A stretch of 64,000 nucleotides of DNA from contig JAHEEK010000003.1 of the NCBI GenBank assembly GCA_024640765.1, positions 108,271 through 172,270 of the forward strand. The letters run 5' to 3'. Shown in pieces: positions 1 to 8,491 of the stretch; the stretch's first letter is position 1, and each line of letters begins with the position of its first letter. The position numbers and the translations under genes are program-made. The notes below the pieces were generated by a model, which did no database searches, was not told the origin of the DNA, and saw only the letters and a program-made list of their open reading frames with translations. This stretch comes from Nereida sp024640765 (GTDB lineage Bacteria; Pseudomonadota; Alphaproteobacteria; Rhodobacterales; Rhodobacteraceae).

Positions 1-401
1 TAAGTCCCGTGCCGCATCTGGGTCACAAAAATGGGGTTGATTGGGAGCGTGACGTTGAAGCGTACCGCACCAAGGTGAGCGCCGTTCTTGAACAGCATAT
101 CCCTGGATTTGCTGATAAGATCACAGAGCAAGTTACGTTTACGCCTGAAGATTTTCGGGACAGATATCTGTCGCCAAATGGGTCGGGCTTTAGTCTTGAG
201 CCGCGTATTTTGCAAAGTGCGTGGTTCCGTCCTCACAACGTTTCAGAAGAAGTGTTGGGATTGTTTCTGGCGGGTGCTGGTACGCACCCCGGCGCGGGTG
301 TGCCGGGTGTTGTGAGCAGTGCAGAGGTGCTGGCCAAGATGGTGCCTGATGTTGCTCCAAGCGGGGTTGAACCTGTTCTTTCGGAAAGGGCCGTCCGATG
401 A
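1..401 (+). CDS. crtI: Phytoene desaturase CrtI, 3' end only
   Basis: This is the C-terminal ~133 residues of a carotenoid desaturase; the reading frame is open to the first base, so the gene starts before the window. CrtI dehydrogenates phytoene to neurosporene/lycopene with FAD. The family's C-terminal FAD-closing motif is visible as GAGTHPGAGVPGV, preceded by an aromatic-rich stretch (QSAWFRPHN) typical of CrtI. The stop codon overlaps the crtB start by four bases (ATGA), so the two are translationally coupled. An apparent GTG at base 9 is internal and not a real start. The function call is firm; only the upstream part is missing. Confidence 0.93.
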   Translation, partial: SPVPHLGHKNGVDWERDVEAYRTKVSAVLEQHIPGFADKITEQVTFTPEDFRDRYLSPNGSGFSLEPRILQSAWFRPHNVSEEVLGLFLAGAGTHPGAGVPGVVSSAEVLAKMVPDVAPSGVEPVLSERAVR

Positions 402-1423
402 TCGCACCAGCAGATCTTGAGCATTGCAAAGAAGCGATCCGCCATGGGTCGCTTTCATTTCACGCGGCAAGTAAATTATTGCCCGCAAAAGTCCGCGACC
501 CTGCGCTTGCGCTTTATGCATTTTGTCGACTTGCTGATGACGCGGTTGATTTAAACGCCCACAAAGCAGCGGCTGTGTTGCGTTTACAAGAACGACTTGA
601 TCGCGCCTATGCAGGCCGCCCATTTGATGCGCCTGCGGACCGCGCATTTGCTGCAATCATCGAGCAATTCGAAATGCCGCGCGCCTTGCCTGAGGCGCTG
701 TTGGAGGGCTTGGCGTGGGACGCGACTGAGCGGCGGTATGAAACGCTCGAGGAGCTTTATGGATACTCCGCCCGTGTTGCTTCTGCTGTTGGCGCGATGA
801 TGTGTGTTTTGATGGGCGTTCGGGATGAAAATGCCTTGGCGCGCGCGTGTGATCTGGGCGTTGCGATGCAGCTGACCAATATTGCGCGTGACGTTGGTGA
901 AGACGCCCGTGAGCGACGCATGTACTTACCAACCGAATGGCTGGACGCAGCTGGACTGAGTGCAGAAGATGTGTTCGCTATTCCGCGCCCTAGCAAGGCA
1001 ATCCGCGCGATGGTGCGGCGCTTGGTGATGGATGCAAACCGGCTCTACATGCGGTCGGAAGCTGGGATTTCGGCGCTACCGCTTAAGGCGCGGACCGGTA
1101 TTTTTGCGGCCCGTTTGATTTATGGTGGCATCGGTCGCGAAGTGCAGAAGGCGGGCTATGACACGATTAGCACCCGTGCCCACACATCAAAGGGGCAAAA
1201 GCTGGGCTGGATCGCACAGGCTGCTTTGCGGACAGGGGTGAGCGTTATGATGCCACAATCTGCTGTTGTATATGCACGGCCCTTGCCTCAAGTGGCTTTC
1301 TTGGTTGATGCGGCTGCGCGCAAAACGCCTGCGCGACCGTTTTGGGGTGATGACGTTTTGGCGATACTGTCTGACTTAAAGGCGCGCGAACAAATGGACA
1401 AAACGAATATCGTCACTAGGTAA
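398..1423 (+). CDS. crtB: Phytoene synthase
   Basis: CrtB condenses two geranylgeranyl diphosphates into phytoene, the first committed carotenoid step. The 341-residue protein has the two aspartate-rich Mg-diphosphate motifs of trans-isoprenyl head-to-head synthases: DDAVD at about residues 47-51 and DVGEDAR in the middle of the protein, the latter followed by RRMYLP. Length is normal for bacterial CrtB. It starts inside the crtI stop (ATGA) and forms the usual crtIB pair. It draws on the GGPP made by crtE 3 kb downstream. No abnormality seen. Confidence 0.96.
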   Translation: MIAPADLEHCKEAIRHGSLSFHAASKLLPAKVRDPALALYAFCRLADDAVDLNAHKAAAVLRLQERLDRAYAGRPFDAPADRAFAAIIEQFEMPRALPEALLEGLAWDATERRYETLEELYGYSARVASAVGAMMCVLMGVRDENALARACDLGVAMQLTNIARDVGEDARERRMYLPTEWLDAAGLSAEDVFAIPRPSKAIRAMVRRLVMDANRLYMRSEAGISALPLKARTGIFAARLIYGGIGREVQKAGYDTISTRAHTSKGQKLGWIAQAALRTGVSVMMPQSAVVYARPLPQVAFLVDAAARKTPARPFWGDDVLAILSDLKAREQMDKTNIVTR

Positions 1424-1453
1424 CAGGGTACTCACGCGAAAGGTGAAGCCCAC

Positions 1454-1921
1454 ATGGATTGGTCAATTTTCATCGTCTTTATGGCGGCAAGCTGCACGGC
1501 TGCGGCAACAGGGTCTTTGTTCCCGCCGGATGGCTGGTACCGCGCGCTTAACAAGCCAAGCTGGACGCCAAAAGACTGGATGTTTCCCGTTGCTTGGGTA
1601 ACGCTTTACATCCTCAGCTCGGTCGCCGCGACGTTGGTGGCTGGTCGCGAAGGCGTTGGCTTGGCTTTAGCGTTTTGGGCGTTTCAAATTGCAGCGAACA
1701 CGCTTTGGAGCCCTGTGTTCTTTGGGCTAAAGCGCATTCGTGCGGCAATGATTTCGCTCGTGGTGCTGTGGATTGCGGTTTTTGGGACGTTGGTAAGCTT
1801 CTGGCTGGTGCTGCCTGTCGCGGGGTGGATGATGGTTCCGTATCTTGCGTGGGTCAGCGTCGCAGGTGCGCTTAACTGGTCGATCTTGCGGCGCAACCCC
1901 GACGCGGTTGCTACGGTTTAA
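1454..1921 (+). CDS. tspO: TspO/MBR-family outer-membrane tryptophan-rich sensory protein
   Basis: A 155-residue, tryptophan-rich integral membrane protein with about five hydrophobic segments. It has the family signature region (LNKPSWTPKDW, near residue 35) and a C-terminal WSILRRNP tail. In Rhodobacter, TspO (formerly CrtK) sits in the outer membrane and modulates photosynthesis gene expression, probably by tetrapyrrole export or binding. Its place between crtIB and crtCD is the conserved PGC position. It lies 30 bp after crtB and converges with crtC (12-bp gap). The family call is firm; the precise activity is known only from Rhodobacter work. Confidence 0.93.
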   Translation: MDWSIFIVFMAASCTAAATGSLFPPDGWYRALNKPSWTPKDWMFPVAWVTLYILSSVAATLVAGREGVGLALAFWAFQIAANTLWSPVFFGLKRIRAAMISLVVLWIAVFGTLVSFWLVLPVAGWMMVPYLAWVSVAGALNWSILRRNPDAVATV

Positions 1922-1932
1922 CGCAGCTCGGT

Positions 1933-2886
1933 TTATTCTGCTGGTGGGGTGTCGAAGCGCCATTTTGCGCGCCGTGGCACGCGACAGGCCAGCATCGGTT
2001 TGACAATTTTTGAGCGGAAGCGGTTCAGGTCAAGTGCCTCGTGAACGCCTACAACTTCCTCACCCGCAAATTGCGTCTTTACCGCAGAGCGTGAGTAGAA
2101 CGGTGCATCCAGCATACCTTTGACTTGAACTGGTTTGTATCCCGCATCAGCGCGGGTTTCGCGGCGGACCTGCCAAAGCGAACGCTTCATTGCAACTTTG
2201 GGGGGCGAGTTCAAAAGCTGCACTTCACCATCGTTTTGAAACAGTAGGCCTACGTCTAATGTGCTGCCGTCGCGGCGGTCTGCGTCGTAAAAACACACAG
2301 ACCCTTTGGAATGCGGATAGCGGCCCCATGTCCAATAACTGAAGTCGTCCTCAAGCGCTGCGGTTCCGAAGTTTGCATCAAAGTAACCGTGCCCATCCCA
2401 TTGCCAACCGTCTGCTTCAAGCTGCACATCAATATCCGCAGATGGTGCAAACGGGCGCCAAACATGGGTCCCCGACGGAGTAAGCGGTACCTCAAGGCTT
2501 GTTATAAATTTTGGCGTGAGGGTGACTTTGCCGCGCACAGGGCCAACCATCGGCGGTGCGCCCACTTCATTGATGTCGATCACCAGTTTGTCGCCCGTCC
2601 ATGTCATTTTGGAGGGGCCAACTTCAAAAACATTTTGGCTTGTACGCAGGGCGCTTTCGCCCCGATCGGTCATGGTGAAACGTCCGCCCCGCCCGTAAGT
2701 GGCCACGTTGATACAGCAGTGGTTGCGCGGGGACTTGCGACCTGACCAGCGATACCAAGGTGAAAAGACAGAGCCTATAAAGCCGATGATGCTGATGGCG
2801 CGGGTACCGCAGTGGCTGATCCCGTCGATGTACCACCACGCATAGCCGTTGGGCGGGACGTCAATGTCGAAGCAAGGTCCGTCAAT
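1933..2886 (-). CDS. crtC: Hydroxyneurosporene synthase (carotenoid 1,2-hydratase)
   Basis: CrtC adds water to the 1,2 double bond of neurosporene-type carotenoids. Family-typical blocks are GFIGSVFSPWYRWSGR, a cysteine-containing NHCCINVATYG, and TMTDRG. The 3' end is clear. The start is not: the CrtC-like sequence is already recognisable at GPCFDIDVPPNGYAWWY, yet no ATG, GTG or TTG occurs in frame between base 3165 and the middle of the conserved domain. I place the start at an ATT codon (2886) preceded by GAGG four bases away. This overlaps crtD by about 110 bp. Translation from the ATG at 3165 (410 residues, 391-bp overlap) or a non-standard initiation event are the alternatives. Identity is certain, start weakly supported. 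Confidence 0.85.
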   Translation of the reverse strand: MDGPCFDIDVPPNGYAWWYIDGISHCGTRAISIIGFIGSVFSPWYRWSGRKSPRNHCCINVATYGRGGRFTMTDRGESALRTSQNVFEVGPSKMTWTGDKLVIDINEVGAPPMVGPVRGKVTLTPKFITSLEVPLTPSGTHVWRPFAPSADIDVQLEADGWQWDGHGYFDANFGTAALEDDFSYWTWGRYPHSKGSVCFYDADRRDGSTLDVGLLFQNDGEVQLLNSPPKVAMKRSLWQVRRETRADAGYKPVQVKGMLDAPFYSRSAVKTQFAGEEVVGVHEALDLNRFRSKIVKPMLACRVPRRAKWRFDTPPAE

Positions 2887-4349
2887 ATCGCCTCGGCCGC
2901 GTGCTGTGCGGACAGGGTTGCCATCGGGATGCCCGCCCCCGGATGCGTTCCCCCACCCACCAGATACAGGCCGTTCAATGGGCTGCGTGCCGTCGGCCGA
3001 GCGAGCGATGCCATCAGCCCATGTGGGCTCTGCCCGTAAAGGGAACCGTGGCTTGCGGGGAATAGCCGGTTGAATGTTGCCGGTGGCGTCAGGCTCTGGG
3101 GTGTCGGTTTTGGGGTGAAGGTGAGCCCGAAGCGGGCCAATGTGTTGAAAACCAGTGTCTGACATTGCGTAATTTCCCGTTGGCTCGCTGTGGTGTCTGT
3201 TGAGGGTGGGGCGTTCATGATGATTTCAAAGCGCTCCATCCCAGCGGGCTGCGCGCCGCCGGCTCGATCTTGGGCGCAGATGTAAAGGGTGGGGTCTTGG
3301 GGCAGCTGGCCTGACCGGATGGGCCCAAACTCTTTTTTTGGGTCGTCTCCAAAAAAGACGGTATGATGGCTGAGGTCAGGTCCGGTTGGTTGGGCCGCGA
3401 ATGTGTGGACATGTGCGGATAGGCTGCGTGTTTGGACGTGCTCATTGGGGACGGCTGCGCGGCTGGATTTGCCCAGCAACCCGTCTTGCAGCGCTTTTGG
3501 GTCCCCGTTGAACAAAACGCGGGCAGTTTCGTGGCGTGTGCCGTCGTCTGTGGTTAGTCCGCAGATGCTGCCGTTTTGGACGTTTATCTGTTTGATATGT
3601 GTATCGAGTTTGAACGTAGCTCCGCGCGCTTGTGCAAGGGCGCGGAGTGTCTGCGCCAGTTGGTGCATTCCGCCTTTTACAGCATAGACGCCCAAAGCCT
3701 CGGAGTGTGAGATAAGCGACAACAGAGCAGGGGAGGCAAAAGGATCACCACCGACATAAGTGGCGTAGCGCCCGTAAAGCTGGGCGAGCCGTTTGTCTTT
3801 GAAATTGTGCCGCAGCGATTGCATGAGAGTAAACCACGGTGCCATCTTGGGCACGAGCGATGGACGCGACATCACTTTACGTGTCAGTTCCGTTTGCGAT
3901 GGAAACGCGGCCTGCATCATAGGTGCGTCAAACGCTTCATAAAGAACGCGGGCGCGTTCAGCGAAAGCGCGATAGTCTTTTTCAGCGCGTGCGCCGCCCC
4001 ACGTGCGAATGTTCGCAGCGGTCTCATCGGGGTTTGCCATTAGGTCAAGCATGCTGCCATCGGACCAGTAGTGGCGCGTAAGAATTTTTGCAGGCGTCAG
4101 GGTTAGGTAATCCCCCAAGCTTTCCCCGACATCATCGAAGAGTTTTTCAAACACCTGACGCATCGTGAACACGGTTGGTCCGGCATCAATCGGCCCTGCT
4201 GCTGATGCGACGGTGCGCATTTTGCCGCCAACATCACTTGCGCTGTCAAAGACCGTGACATCCAGCCCCGCATCAGAAAGGCGCAAAGCCGCAGCTAATC
4301 CGCCGATCCCTGCGCCAATGATGGCGATGCTGTTGTTTGTTCGGTGCAT
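2775..4349 (-). CDS. crtD: Hydroxyneurosporene / methoxyneurosporene desaturase
   Basis: CrtD introduces the 3,4 double bond of the spheroidene pathway. The 524-residue flavoprotein begins with a Rossmann FAD motif (IIGAGIGGLAAALRLSD, residues 10-26) and ends with the desaturase motif GGGTHPGAGIPMATLS. It is about 30 residues longer than typical CrtD: after the usual end (AAEAILTDL) the frame runs on through a low-complexity Ser/Thr/Ala/Pro tail (to PSASSAL) that lies over the crtC coding sequence. It is divergent from crtE, with a shared 94-bp promoter region carrying PpsR-type sites. Confidence 0.95.
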   Translation of the reverse strand: MHRTNNSIAIIGAGIGGLAAALRLSDAGLDVTVFDSASDVGGKMRTVASAAGPIDAGPTVFTMRQVFEKLFDDVGESLGDYLTLTPAKILTRHYWSDGSMLDLMANPDETAANIRTWGGARAEKDYRAFAERARVLYEAFDAPMMQAAFPSQTELTRKVMSRPSLVPKMAPWFTLMQSLRHNFKDKRLAQLYGRYATYVGGDPFASPALLSLISHSEALGVYAVKGGMHQLAQTLRALAQARGATFKLDTHIKQINVQNGSICGLTTDDGTRHETARVLFNGDPKALQDGLLGKSSRAAVPNEHVQTRSLSAHVHTFAAQPTGPDLSHHTVFFGDDPKKEFGPIRSGQLPQDPTLYICAQDRAGGAQPAGMERFEIIMNAPPSTDTTASQREITQCQTLVFNTLARFGLTFTPKPTPQSLTPPATFNRLFPASHGSLYGQSPHGLMASLARPTARSPLNGLYLVGGGTHPGAGIPMATLSAQHAAEAILTDLASTLTSRPTAMRGGTSTGSATAVPAPSASSAL

Positions 4350-4376
4350 GGTTTCGTTGACTCGCGCTCACTAATG

Positions 4377-4394
4377 TGTCCACTATAGTTTACA
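4377..4394. promoter_or_regulatory. PpsR/CrtJ operator, crtD-crtE promoter region
   Basis: A perfect TGT-N12-ACA palindrome, the established PpsR/CrtJ consensus, lies in the divergent crtD/crtE spacer. Repression of both carotenoid operons under oxygen is expected from Rhodobacter; binding here is inferred. Confidence 0.85.
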
Positions 4395-4401
4395 CATTTC
4401 A

Positions 4402-4419
4402 AGATGGCTATAGTTTACA
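4402..4419. promoter_or_regulatory. Second, imperfect PpsR half-site (crtE side)
   Basis: AGA-N12-ACA with the same inner sequence (CTATAGTTTACA) as the perfect site seven bases upstream. Paired sites 7-8 bp apart are typical for cooperative PpsR binding; one half-site deviates by a base. Confidence 0.6.
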
Positions 4420-4443
4420 TATTGCCATCTAAAGGAGCGGACC

Positions 4444-5310
4444 ATGCCATTATCGAGCCGAATAGAGAGCGCGATTAACGCAGCCATTCAGATAGGTGAG
4501 GCGCGGCCTGCGCCGCCTAAACTGGCCTCGGCGCTTCGATACGGTGTTACGCCGGGGGGCGCGCGGATACGCCCGACGATTCTCACGTCTGTTGCTTTGG
4601 CATGTGGCGATGATCGCCCCGGCATGACGGACGCTGCTGCGGCGGCACTTGAGTTGGTTCACTGCGCGTCACTGGTGCATGATGATCTTCCGTGTTTTGA
4701 CAATGCAGATACGCGCCGTGGCAAAAAGACTGTCCACTTGGCCTATTCTGAGCCGCTTGCAGTGCTCACTGGCGATAGTCTGATTGTGCTGGCGTTTGAT
4801 GTTTTGGCACGCGCTGGCGTTGAAGATCCGGCGCGGGCGCTTGAGTTGGTGAAGATTTTGTCGACCCGAACTGGCAGCCCTTATGGCATTTGCGCAGGGC
4901 AGGGGTGGGAAAGCGAAACAGATGTGAACTTATCTGCTTACCATCAAGCCAAGACTGGCGCGTTATTCATCGCGGCAACCCAGATGGGCGCTGTTGCGGC
5001 TGGCCAAGAGGCCGAGCCATGGTTTGAATTGGGCGCACGGATTGGTGAGGCGTTTCAAGTCGCTGATGATTTGCGCGACGCGCTTTATGATGCAGAAACA
5101 CTTGGTAAGCCCGCTGGCCAAGATGAATTGAACGCACGGCCCAATGCGGTCACAGAGCTTGGGGTGCAAGGTGCTGTGACGCGCCTCAAGGATATTTTGG
5201 GTGGCGCAATTGCGTCTATTCCGTCGTGCCCGGGCGAAGCGTCACTCGCCAAGATGGTGCAGATGACAGCGCAGAAACTTACGCCCGTTGCGCCGGTTCC
5301 TGGCGAATAA
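4444..5310 (+). CDS. crtE: Geranylgeranyl diphosphate synthase
   Basis: CrtE extends farnesyl diphosphate to GGPP, the substrate of CrtB and of the bacteriochlorophyll tail pathway. The 288-residue trans-prenyltransferase has the first aspartate-rich motif DDLPCFDNAD (about residue 78) and the second DDLRD (about residue 205). The small residues before the first motif fit a C20 rather than C15 product, but chain length was not tested. A good Shine-Dalgarno (AAAGGAG) precedes the ATG. crtF follows with no gap. Confidence 0.95.
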   Translation: MPLSSRIESAINAAIQIGEARPAPPKLASALRYGVTPGGARIRPTILTSVALACGDDRPGMTDAAAAALELVHCASLVHDDLPCFDNADTRRGKKTVHLAYSEPLAVLTGDSLIVLAFDVLARAGVEDPARALELVKILSTRTGSPYGICAGQGWESETDVNLSAYHQAKTGALFIAATQMGAVAAGQEAEPWFELGARIGEAFQVADDLRDALYDAETLGKPAGQDELNARPNAVTELGVQGAVTRLKDILGGAIASIPSCPGEASLAKMVQMTAQKLTPVAPVPGE

Positions 5311-6396
5311 ATGACGGAAGCTGTATTGAAGACACGTTGGACCACCCGCCTTATAGCGAGCCGTGGTTTTCAAAAGTGGGCTGCGCGTTTTCCTTTTACG
5401 CGGGCTGTTGCACGCCGTGAGGGTGAGGCGCTTTTCGATCTGGTATCAGGGTTTGTCTACAGTCAGGTTCTGTATGCCTTAGTAACCCTCGATATTCCTC
5501 AAACCCTAAAGGCAGCGCCCCGATCATCGCGCGCGTTGGGGGCAATGCACGGCATTGAAGAACGCAAAATGGAGGCGCTGTTACAGGCGGCACAGGCTCT
5601 AAAGTTAGTTCAAAAGCGCAAGGGCGCATATGAGCTGGCTCGTCGTGGTGCGGCTCTTATTGGGGTGCCAGGCCTTGAGGCGATGATCCGCCATCATGAT
5701 GTGTTTTACCGAGACCTGACAGACCCCGTTGCTTTGCTTCATGGTGAAACAGAGACGGAATTGGCAAATTTCTGGCCTTACGTATTTGGCGGTGAAATGC
5801 CAGCAGAGCAGGCCAAAACGTATTCCGACCTCATGGCTGATAGTCAGGGTTTGGTTGCCGAAGATACTCTGCGCATGATTAATCTTGGCGGGATCACGCG
5901 CTTGATGGATGTGGGTGGTGGATCAGGGGCCTTTTTGTCTGCTGTGCAAAAGGCTGCCCCTAAGCTGTCTTTGTGCCTATTTGATTTGCCCGATGTGGCC
6001 CCTCAGGCGCGTGCGCGTTTGGGGGAAGGTGTTGAGCTGACATCGGGTAGTTTCAAGACCGACTCGCTGCCTGAAGGTGCCGATGCAATTTCTCTGATCC
6101 GAGTTCTTTATGATCACAGTGATGAGACAGTGCGTGATTTGTTGGCCAAAGTTTACATTGCATTGCCAGCTGGTGGGCGCCTTATCATCTCAGAGCCTAT
6201 GACAGGTGGTGTGGTCCCGCACGGGCCAGGAAATGCATATTTTGCGTTTTACTGCATGGCCATGCAGACGGGCCGCGCGCGATCTGCTGAGGAAATCGCT
6301 CAACTTTGCACTGATGCTGGCTTTGAGGGTGTTCGTATCCCGCGCGCGCCGCGGCCTTTTGTGACCAGCGTTGTCGAGTCTGTCAGACCTCGTTGA
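5311..6396 (+). CDS. crtF: Hydroxyneurosporene / demethylspheroidene O-methyltransferase
   Basis: CrtF methylates the 1-hydroxyl group made by CrtC, using S-adenosylmethionine. The 361-residue protein has an N-terminal dimerisation region and a C-terminal class I methyltransferase fold with the SAM loop LMDVGGGSGAFL (about residue 195) and the later LIRVLYDHSDE block typical of plant-like O-methyltransferases. Its ATG directly abuts the crtE stop (TAAATG), indicating coupled translation. It is followed by the bchC promoter, but bchC expression may also include read-through from crtEF, as in Rhodobacter superoperons. Confidence 0.95.
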   Translation: MTEAVLKTRWTTRLIASRGFQKWAARFPFTRAVARREGEALFDLVSGFVYSQVLYALVTLDIPQTLKAAPRSSRALGAMHGIEERKMEALLQAAQALKLVQKRKGAYELARRGAALIGVPGLEAMIRHHDVFYRDLTDPVALLHGETETELANFWPYVFGGEMPAEQAKTYSDLMADSQGLVAEDTLRMINLGGITRLMDVGGGSGAFLSAVQKAAPKLSLCLFDLPDVAPQARARLGEGVELTSGSFKTDSLPEGADAISLIRVLYDHSDETVRDLLAKVYIALPAGGRLIISEPMTGGVVPHGPGNAYFAFYCMAMQTGRARSAEEIAQLCTDAGFEGVRIPRAPRPFVTSVVESVRPR

Positions 6397-6415
6397 CAAG
6401 AGAATTTCAAAAAAC

Positions 6416-6433
6416 TGTCTAATTTAATTGACA
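6416..6433. promoter_or_regulatory. PpsR/CrtJ operator 1 of the bchC promoter
   Basis: Perfect TGT-N12-ACA with an AT-rich spacer, 92 bp upstream of the bchC start. It pairs with a second perfect site eight bases downstream, the classic cooperative arrangement at bchC. Confidence 0.9.
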
Positions 6434-6441
6434 CATTGGTG

Positions 6442-6459
6442 TGTCAGTTTAGAATGACA
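6442..6459. promoter_or_regulatory. PpsR/CrtJ operator 2 of the bchC promoter
   Basis: Second perfect TGT-N12-ACA site, centred about 2.5 helical turns from the first. Expected to repress bchCXYZ-puf read-through under oxygen and light. Confidence 0.9.
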
Positions 6460-6524
6460 TACTAAGCGTAACGCTGTGCTGAGTCTTTCTTCACACATGC
6501 AAATACGTAGATGAGGGAGTAAAC

Positions 6525-7466
6525 GTGGAAGCATCCGCAGTCATATTGAAAGGTCCAAAGGACCTTGGGCTTGCCAAAGTCGCGCTTAAAGCGCCGGCAG
6601 CGAGTGACGTTATGGTGCAGGTTGCTCACTCGGGCATTTCCACGGGTACCGAGAAGCTGTTCTGGTCCGGTGCGATGCCCCCATTCCCCGGTATGGGATA
6701 CCCGCTTGTTCCCGGATATGAGGCCGCCGGCGAAGTTGTCGAAGCAGGCTCTAACTCAGGCTATAGTGTTGGTGAGCACGTCTTTGTTCCTGGTGCCAAC
6801 TGTTATGAAGATGCATTTGGTCTGTTTGGCGGCTCTGCTAAAATTCTTGTTAGTGATGCCTCACGGGTGACACGTATTGATCGCGGCTTTGGTGCGCAGG
6901 GTGCTTTGCTGGCATTGGCGGCAACAGCGCGTCACGCGATGGCAGGTGTTGATAAAGCATTGCCCGATTTGATTGTTGGTCATGGCACTTTGGGCCGACT
7001 TCTTGCGCGCCTTACAGTAGCCGCGGGTGGTCCAGCGCCAACTGTTTGGGAAATTGATCCCGACCGTATGGCGGGTGCCCAAGGCTATCAGGTTGTGCAT
7101 CCAGATGCTGATACCCGCAAAGATTACCGCGCCATTTATGACGCGTCAGGTCGCGCTGATCTGATCAATGATTTGATCGGTCGTATTTCCCGCGGCGGTG
7201 AGATTGTGCTGGCTGGGTTTTACCAAGACCCGCTCTCTTTCGCATTTCCACCCGCTTTCATGAAGGAAGCGCGTTTGCGGATCGCAGCAGAGTGGGACGC
7301 AGATGACCTAATGGCCACGCGTGCACTTGTTGAAAGTGGCGCGCTGTCTTTGGACGGACTGATTACCCACGAGCGCACAGCCGCTGAGGCGACTGATGCG
7401 TATGAACAAGCTTTCACGGATCCTTCTTGTTTGAAAATGATCCTCAACTGGAGTGCAGTAGCATGA
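6525..7466 (+). CDS. bchC: 3-hydroxyethyl bacteriochlorophyllide a dehydrogenase
   Basis: BchC oxidises the C3 hydroxyethyl group (made by BchF) to the acetyl group of bacteriochlorophyllide a. The 313-residue protein belongs to the medium-chain dehydrogenase family: an N-terminal GroES-like domain (GYPLVPGYEAAGEVVEAG) and a Rossmann half beginning near VGHGTLGRLLARL. The start is GTG at 6525. First gene of the bchCXYZ-puf unit, preceded by two perfect PpsR sites. Its stop overlaps the bchX start (ATGA). Confidence 0.95.
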   Translation: MEASAVILKGPKDLGLAKVALKAPAASDVMVQVAHSGISTGTEKLFWSGAMPPFPGMGYPLVPGYEAAGEVVEAGSNSGYSVGEHVFVPGANCYEDAFGLFGGSAKILVSDASRVTRIDRGFGAQGALLALAATARHAMAGVDKALPDLIVGHGTLGRLLARLTVAAGGPAPTVWEIDPDRMAGAQGYQVVHPDADTRKDYRAIYDASGRADLINDLIGRISRGGEIVLAGFYQDPLSFAFPPAFMKEARLRIAAEWDADDLMATRALVESGALSLDGLITHERTAAEATDAYEQAFTDPSCLKMILNWSAVA

Positions 7467-8464
7467 AAGACGAAGTGCCGAACCTAAAAGATTTCGACCA
7501 GCGTTTGCGTGACGAAGCACACGAGGATCTGGCGGACATCATTGCTGAAGAGCCTACAAGTAAGACGCAGATCATTGCGATCTACGGCAAGGGCGGTATC
7601 GGTAAATCCTTCACACTTGCTAACCTCAGCCACATGATGGCCGAGCAAGGCAAGCGCGTTCTGTTGATTGGCTGCGATCCAAAGTCTGATACGACGTCCC
7701 TACTGTTTGGTGGCAAGGCATGCCCAACGATTATCGAGACTTCCACAAAGAAAAAGCTGGCCGGTGAAGAAGTAAAAATTGGCGATGTTTGCTTTAAGCG
7801 TGGCGGTGTTTTTGCGATGGAACTTGGCGGCCCTGAAGTTGGCCGTGGGTGTGGTGGTCGCGGGATTATCCACGGGTTTGAGTTGTTGGAAAAGCTCGGC
7901 TTTCACGACTGGGACTTTGATTATGTCTTGTTGGATTTCTTAGGCGACGTTGTTTGTGGTGGCTTCGGTTTGCCAATTGCCCGCGACATGGCTCAGAAAG
8001 TTATCCTTGTTGCTTCTAACGATTTGCAGTCATTGTATGTGGCGAACAACGTTTGCTCTGCAGTTGAATACTTCCGCAAGCTTGGCGGCAACGTCGGTGT
8101 CGCGGGCCTCGTTATCAATAAAGATGATGGTACAGGCGAAGCAGCAGCATTTGCTGAGGCTGTAGATATTCCTGTGCTTGCGGCCATTCCGCAAGACGAT
8201 GATTTGCGTAAGAAATCGGCAAACTACCAAATTGTTGGCACGTCGAAATCTCAATGGGGTGATTTGTTTGCAGGTCTTGGTGATGCAGTTGCGATTGCAC
8301 CACCTGTACGTCCAGCGCCGCTTGACCAAGATGGGTTGTTGGGTCTGTTTGACGCCTCTGAAACCGGCGGCGATGTGGTGCTTGAGCCTGCAACTGATGA
8401 AGACATGCGCGGCAAGCACGCTGGCACAAAAGTTAGCCTTGAAGTGGTTTATGACGATGTTTGA
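7463..8464 (+). CDS. bchX: Chlorophyllide a reductase iron protein, subunit X
   Basis: BchX is the ATP-hydrolysing electron donor of the nitrogenase-like chlorophyllide a reductase, which reduces ring B of chlorophyllide a. In this 333-residue protein the P-loop GKGGIGKSF, the GCDPKSDTT loop and the two 4Fe-4S cysteines (GRGCGG and GDVVCGG contexts) are all present. I chose the ATG at 7463, overlapping the bchC stop, over a codon 36 bp upstream, because this gives coupled translation and the usual N-terminus. bchY follows after 27 bp. Confidence 0.95.
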   Translation: MKDEVPNLKDFDQRLRDEAHEDLADIIAEEPTSKTQIIAIYGKGGIGKSFTLANLSHMMAEQGKRVLLIGCDPKSDTTSLLFGGKACPTIIETSTKKKLAGEEVKIGDVCFKRGGVFAMELGGPEVGRGCGGRGIIHGFELLEKLGFHDWDFDYVLLDFLGDVVCGGFGLPIARDMAQKVILVASNDLQSLYVANNVCSAVEYFRKLGGNVGVAGLVINKDDGTGEAAAFAEAVDIPVLAAIPQDDDLRKKSANYQIVGTSKSQWGDLFAGLGDAVAIAPPVRPAPLDQDGLLGLFDASETGGDVVLEPATDEDMRGKHAGTKVSLEVVYDDV

Positions 8465-8491
8465 TCGTCGCCAAAATATGGACAGCGCTCA

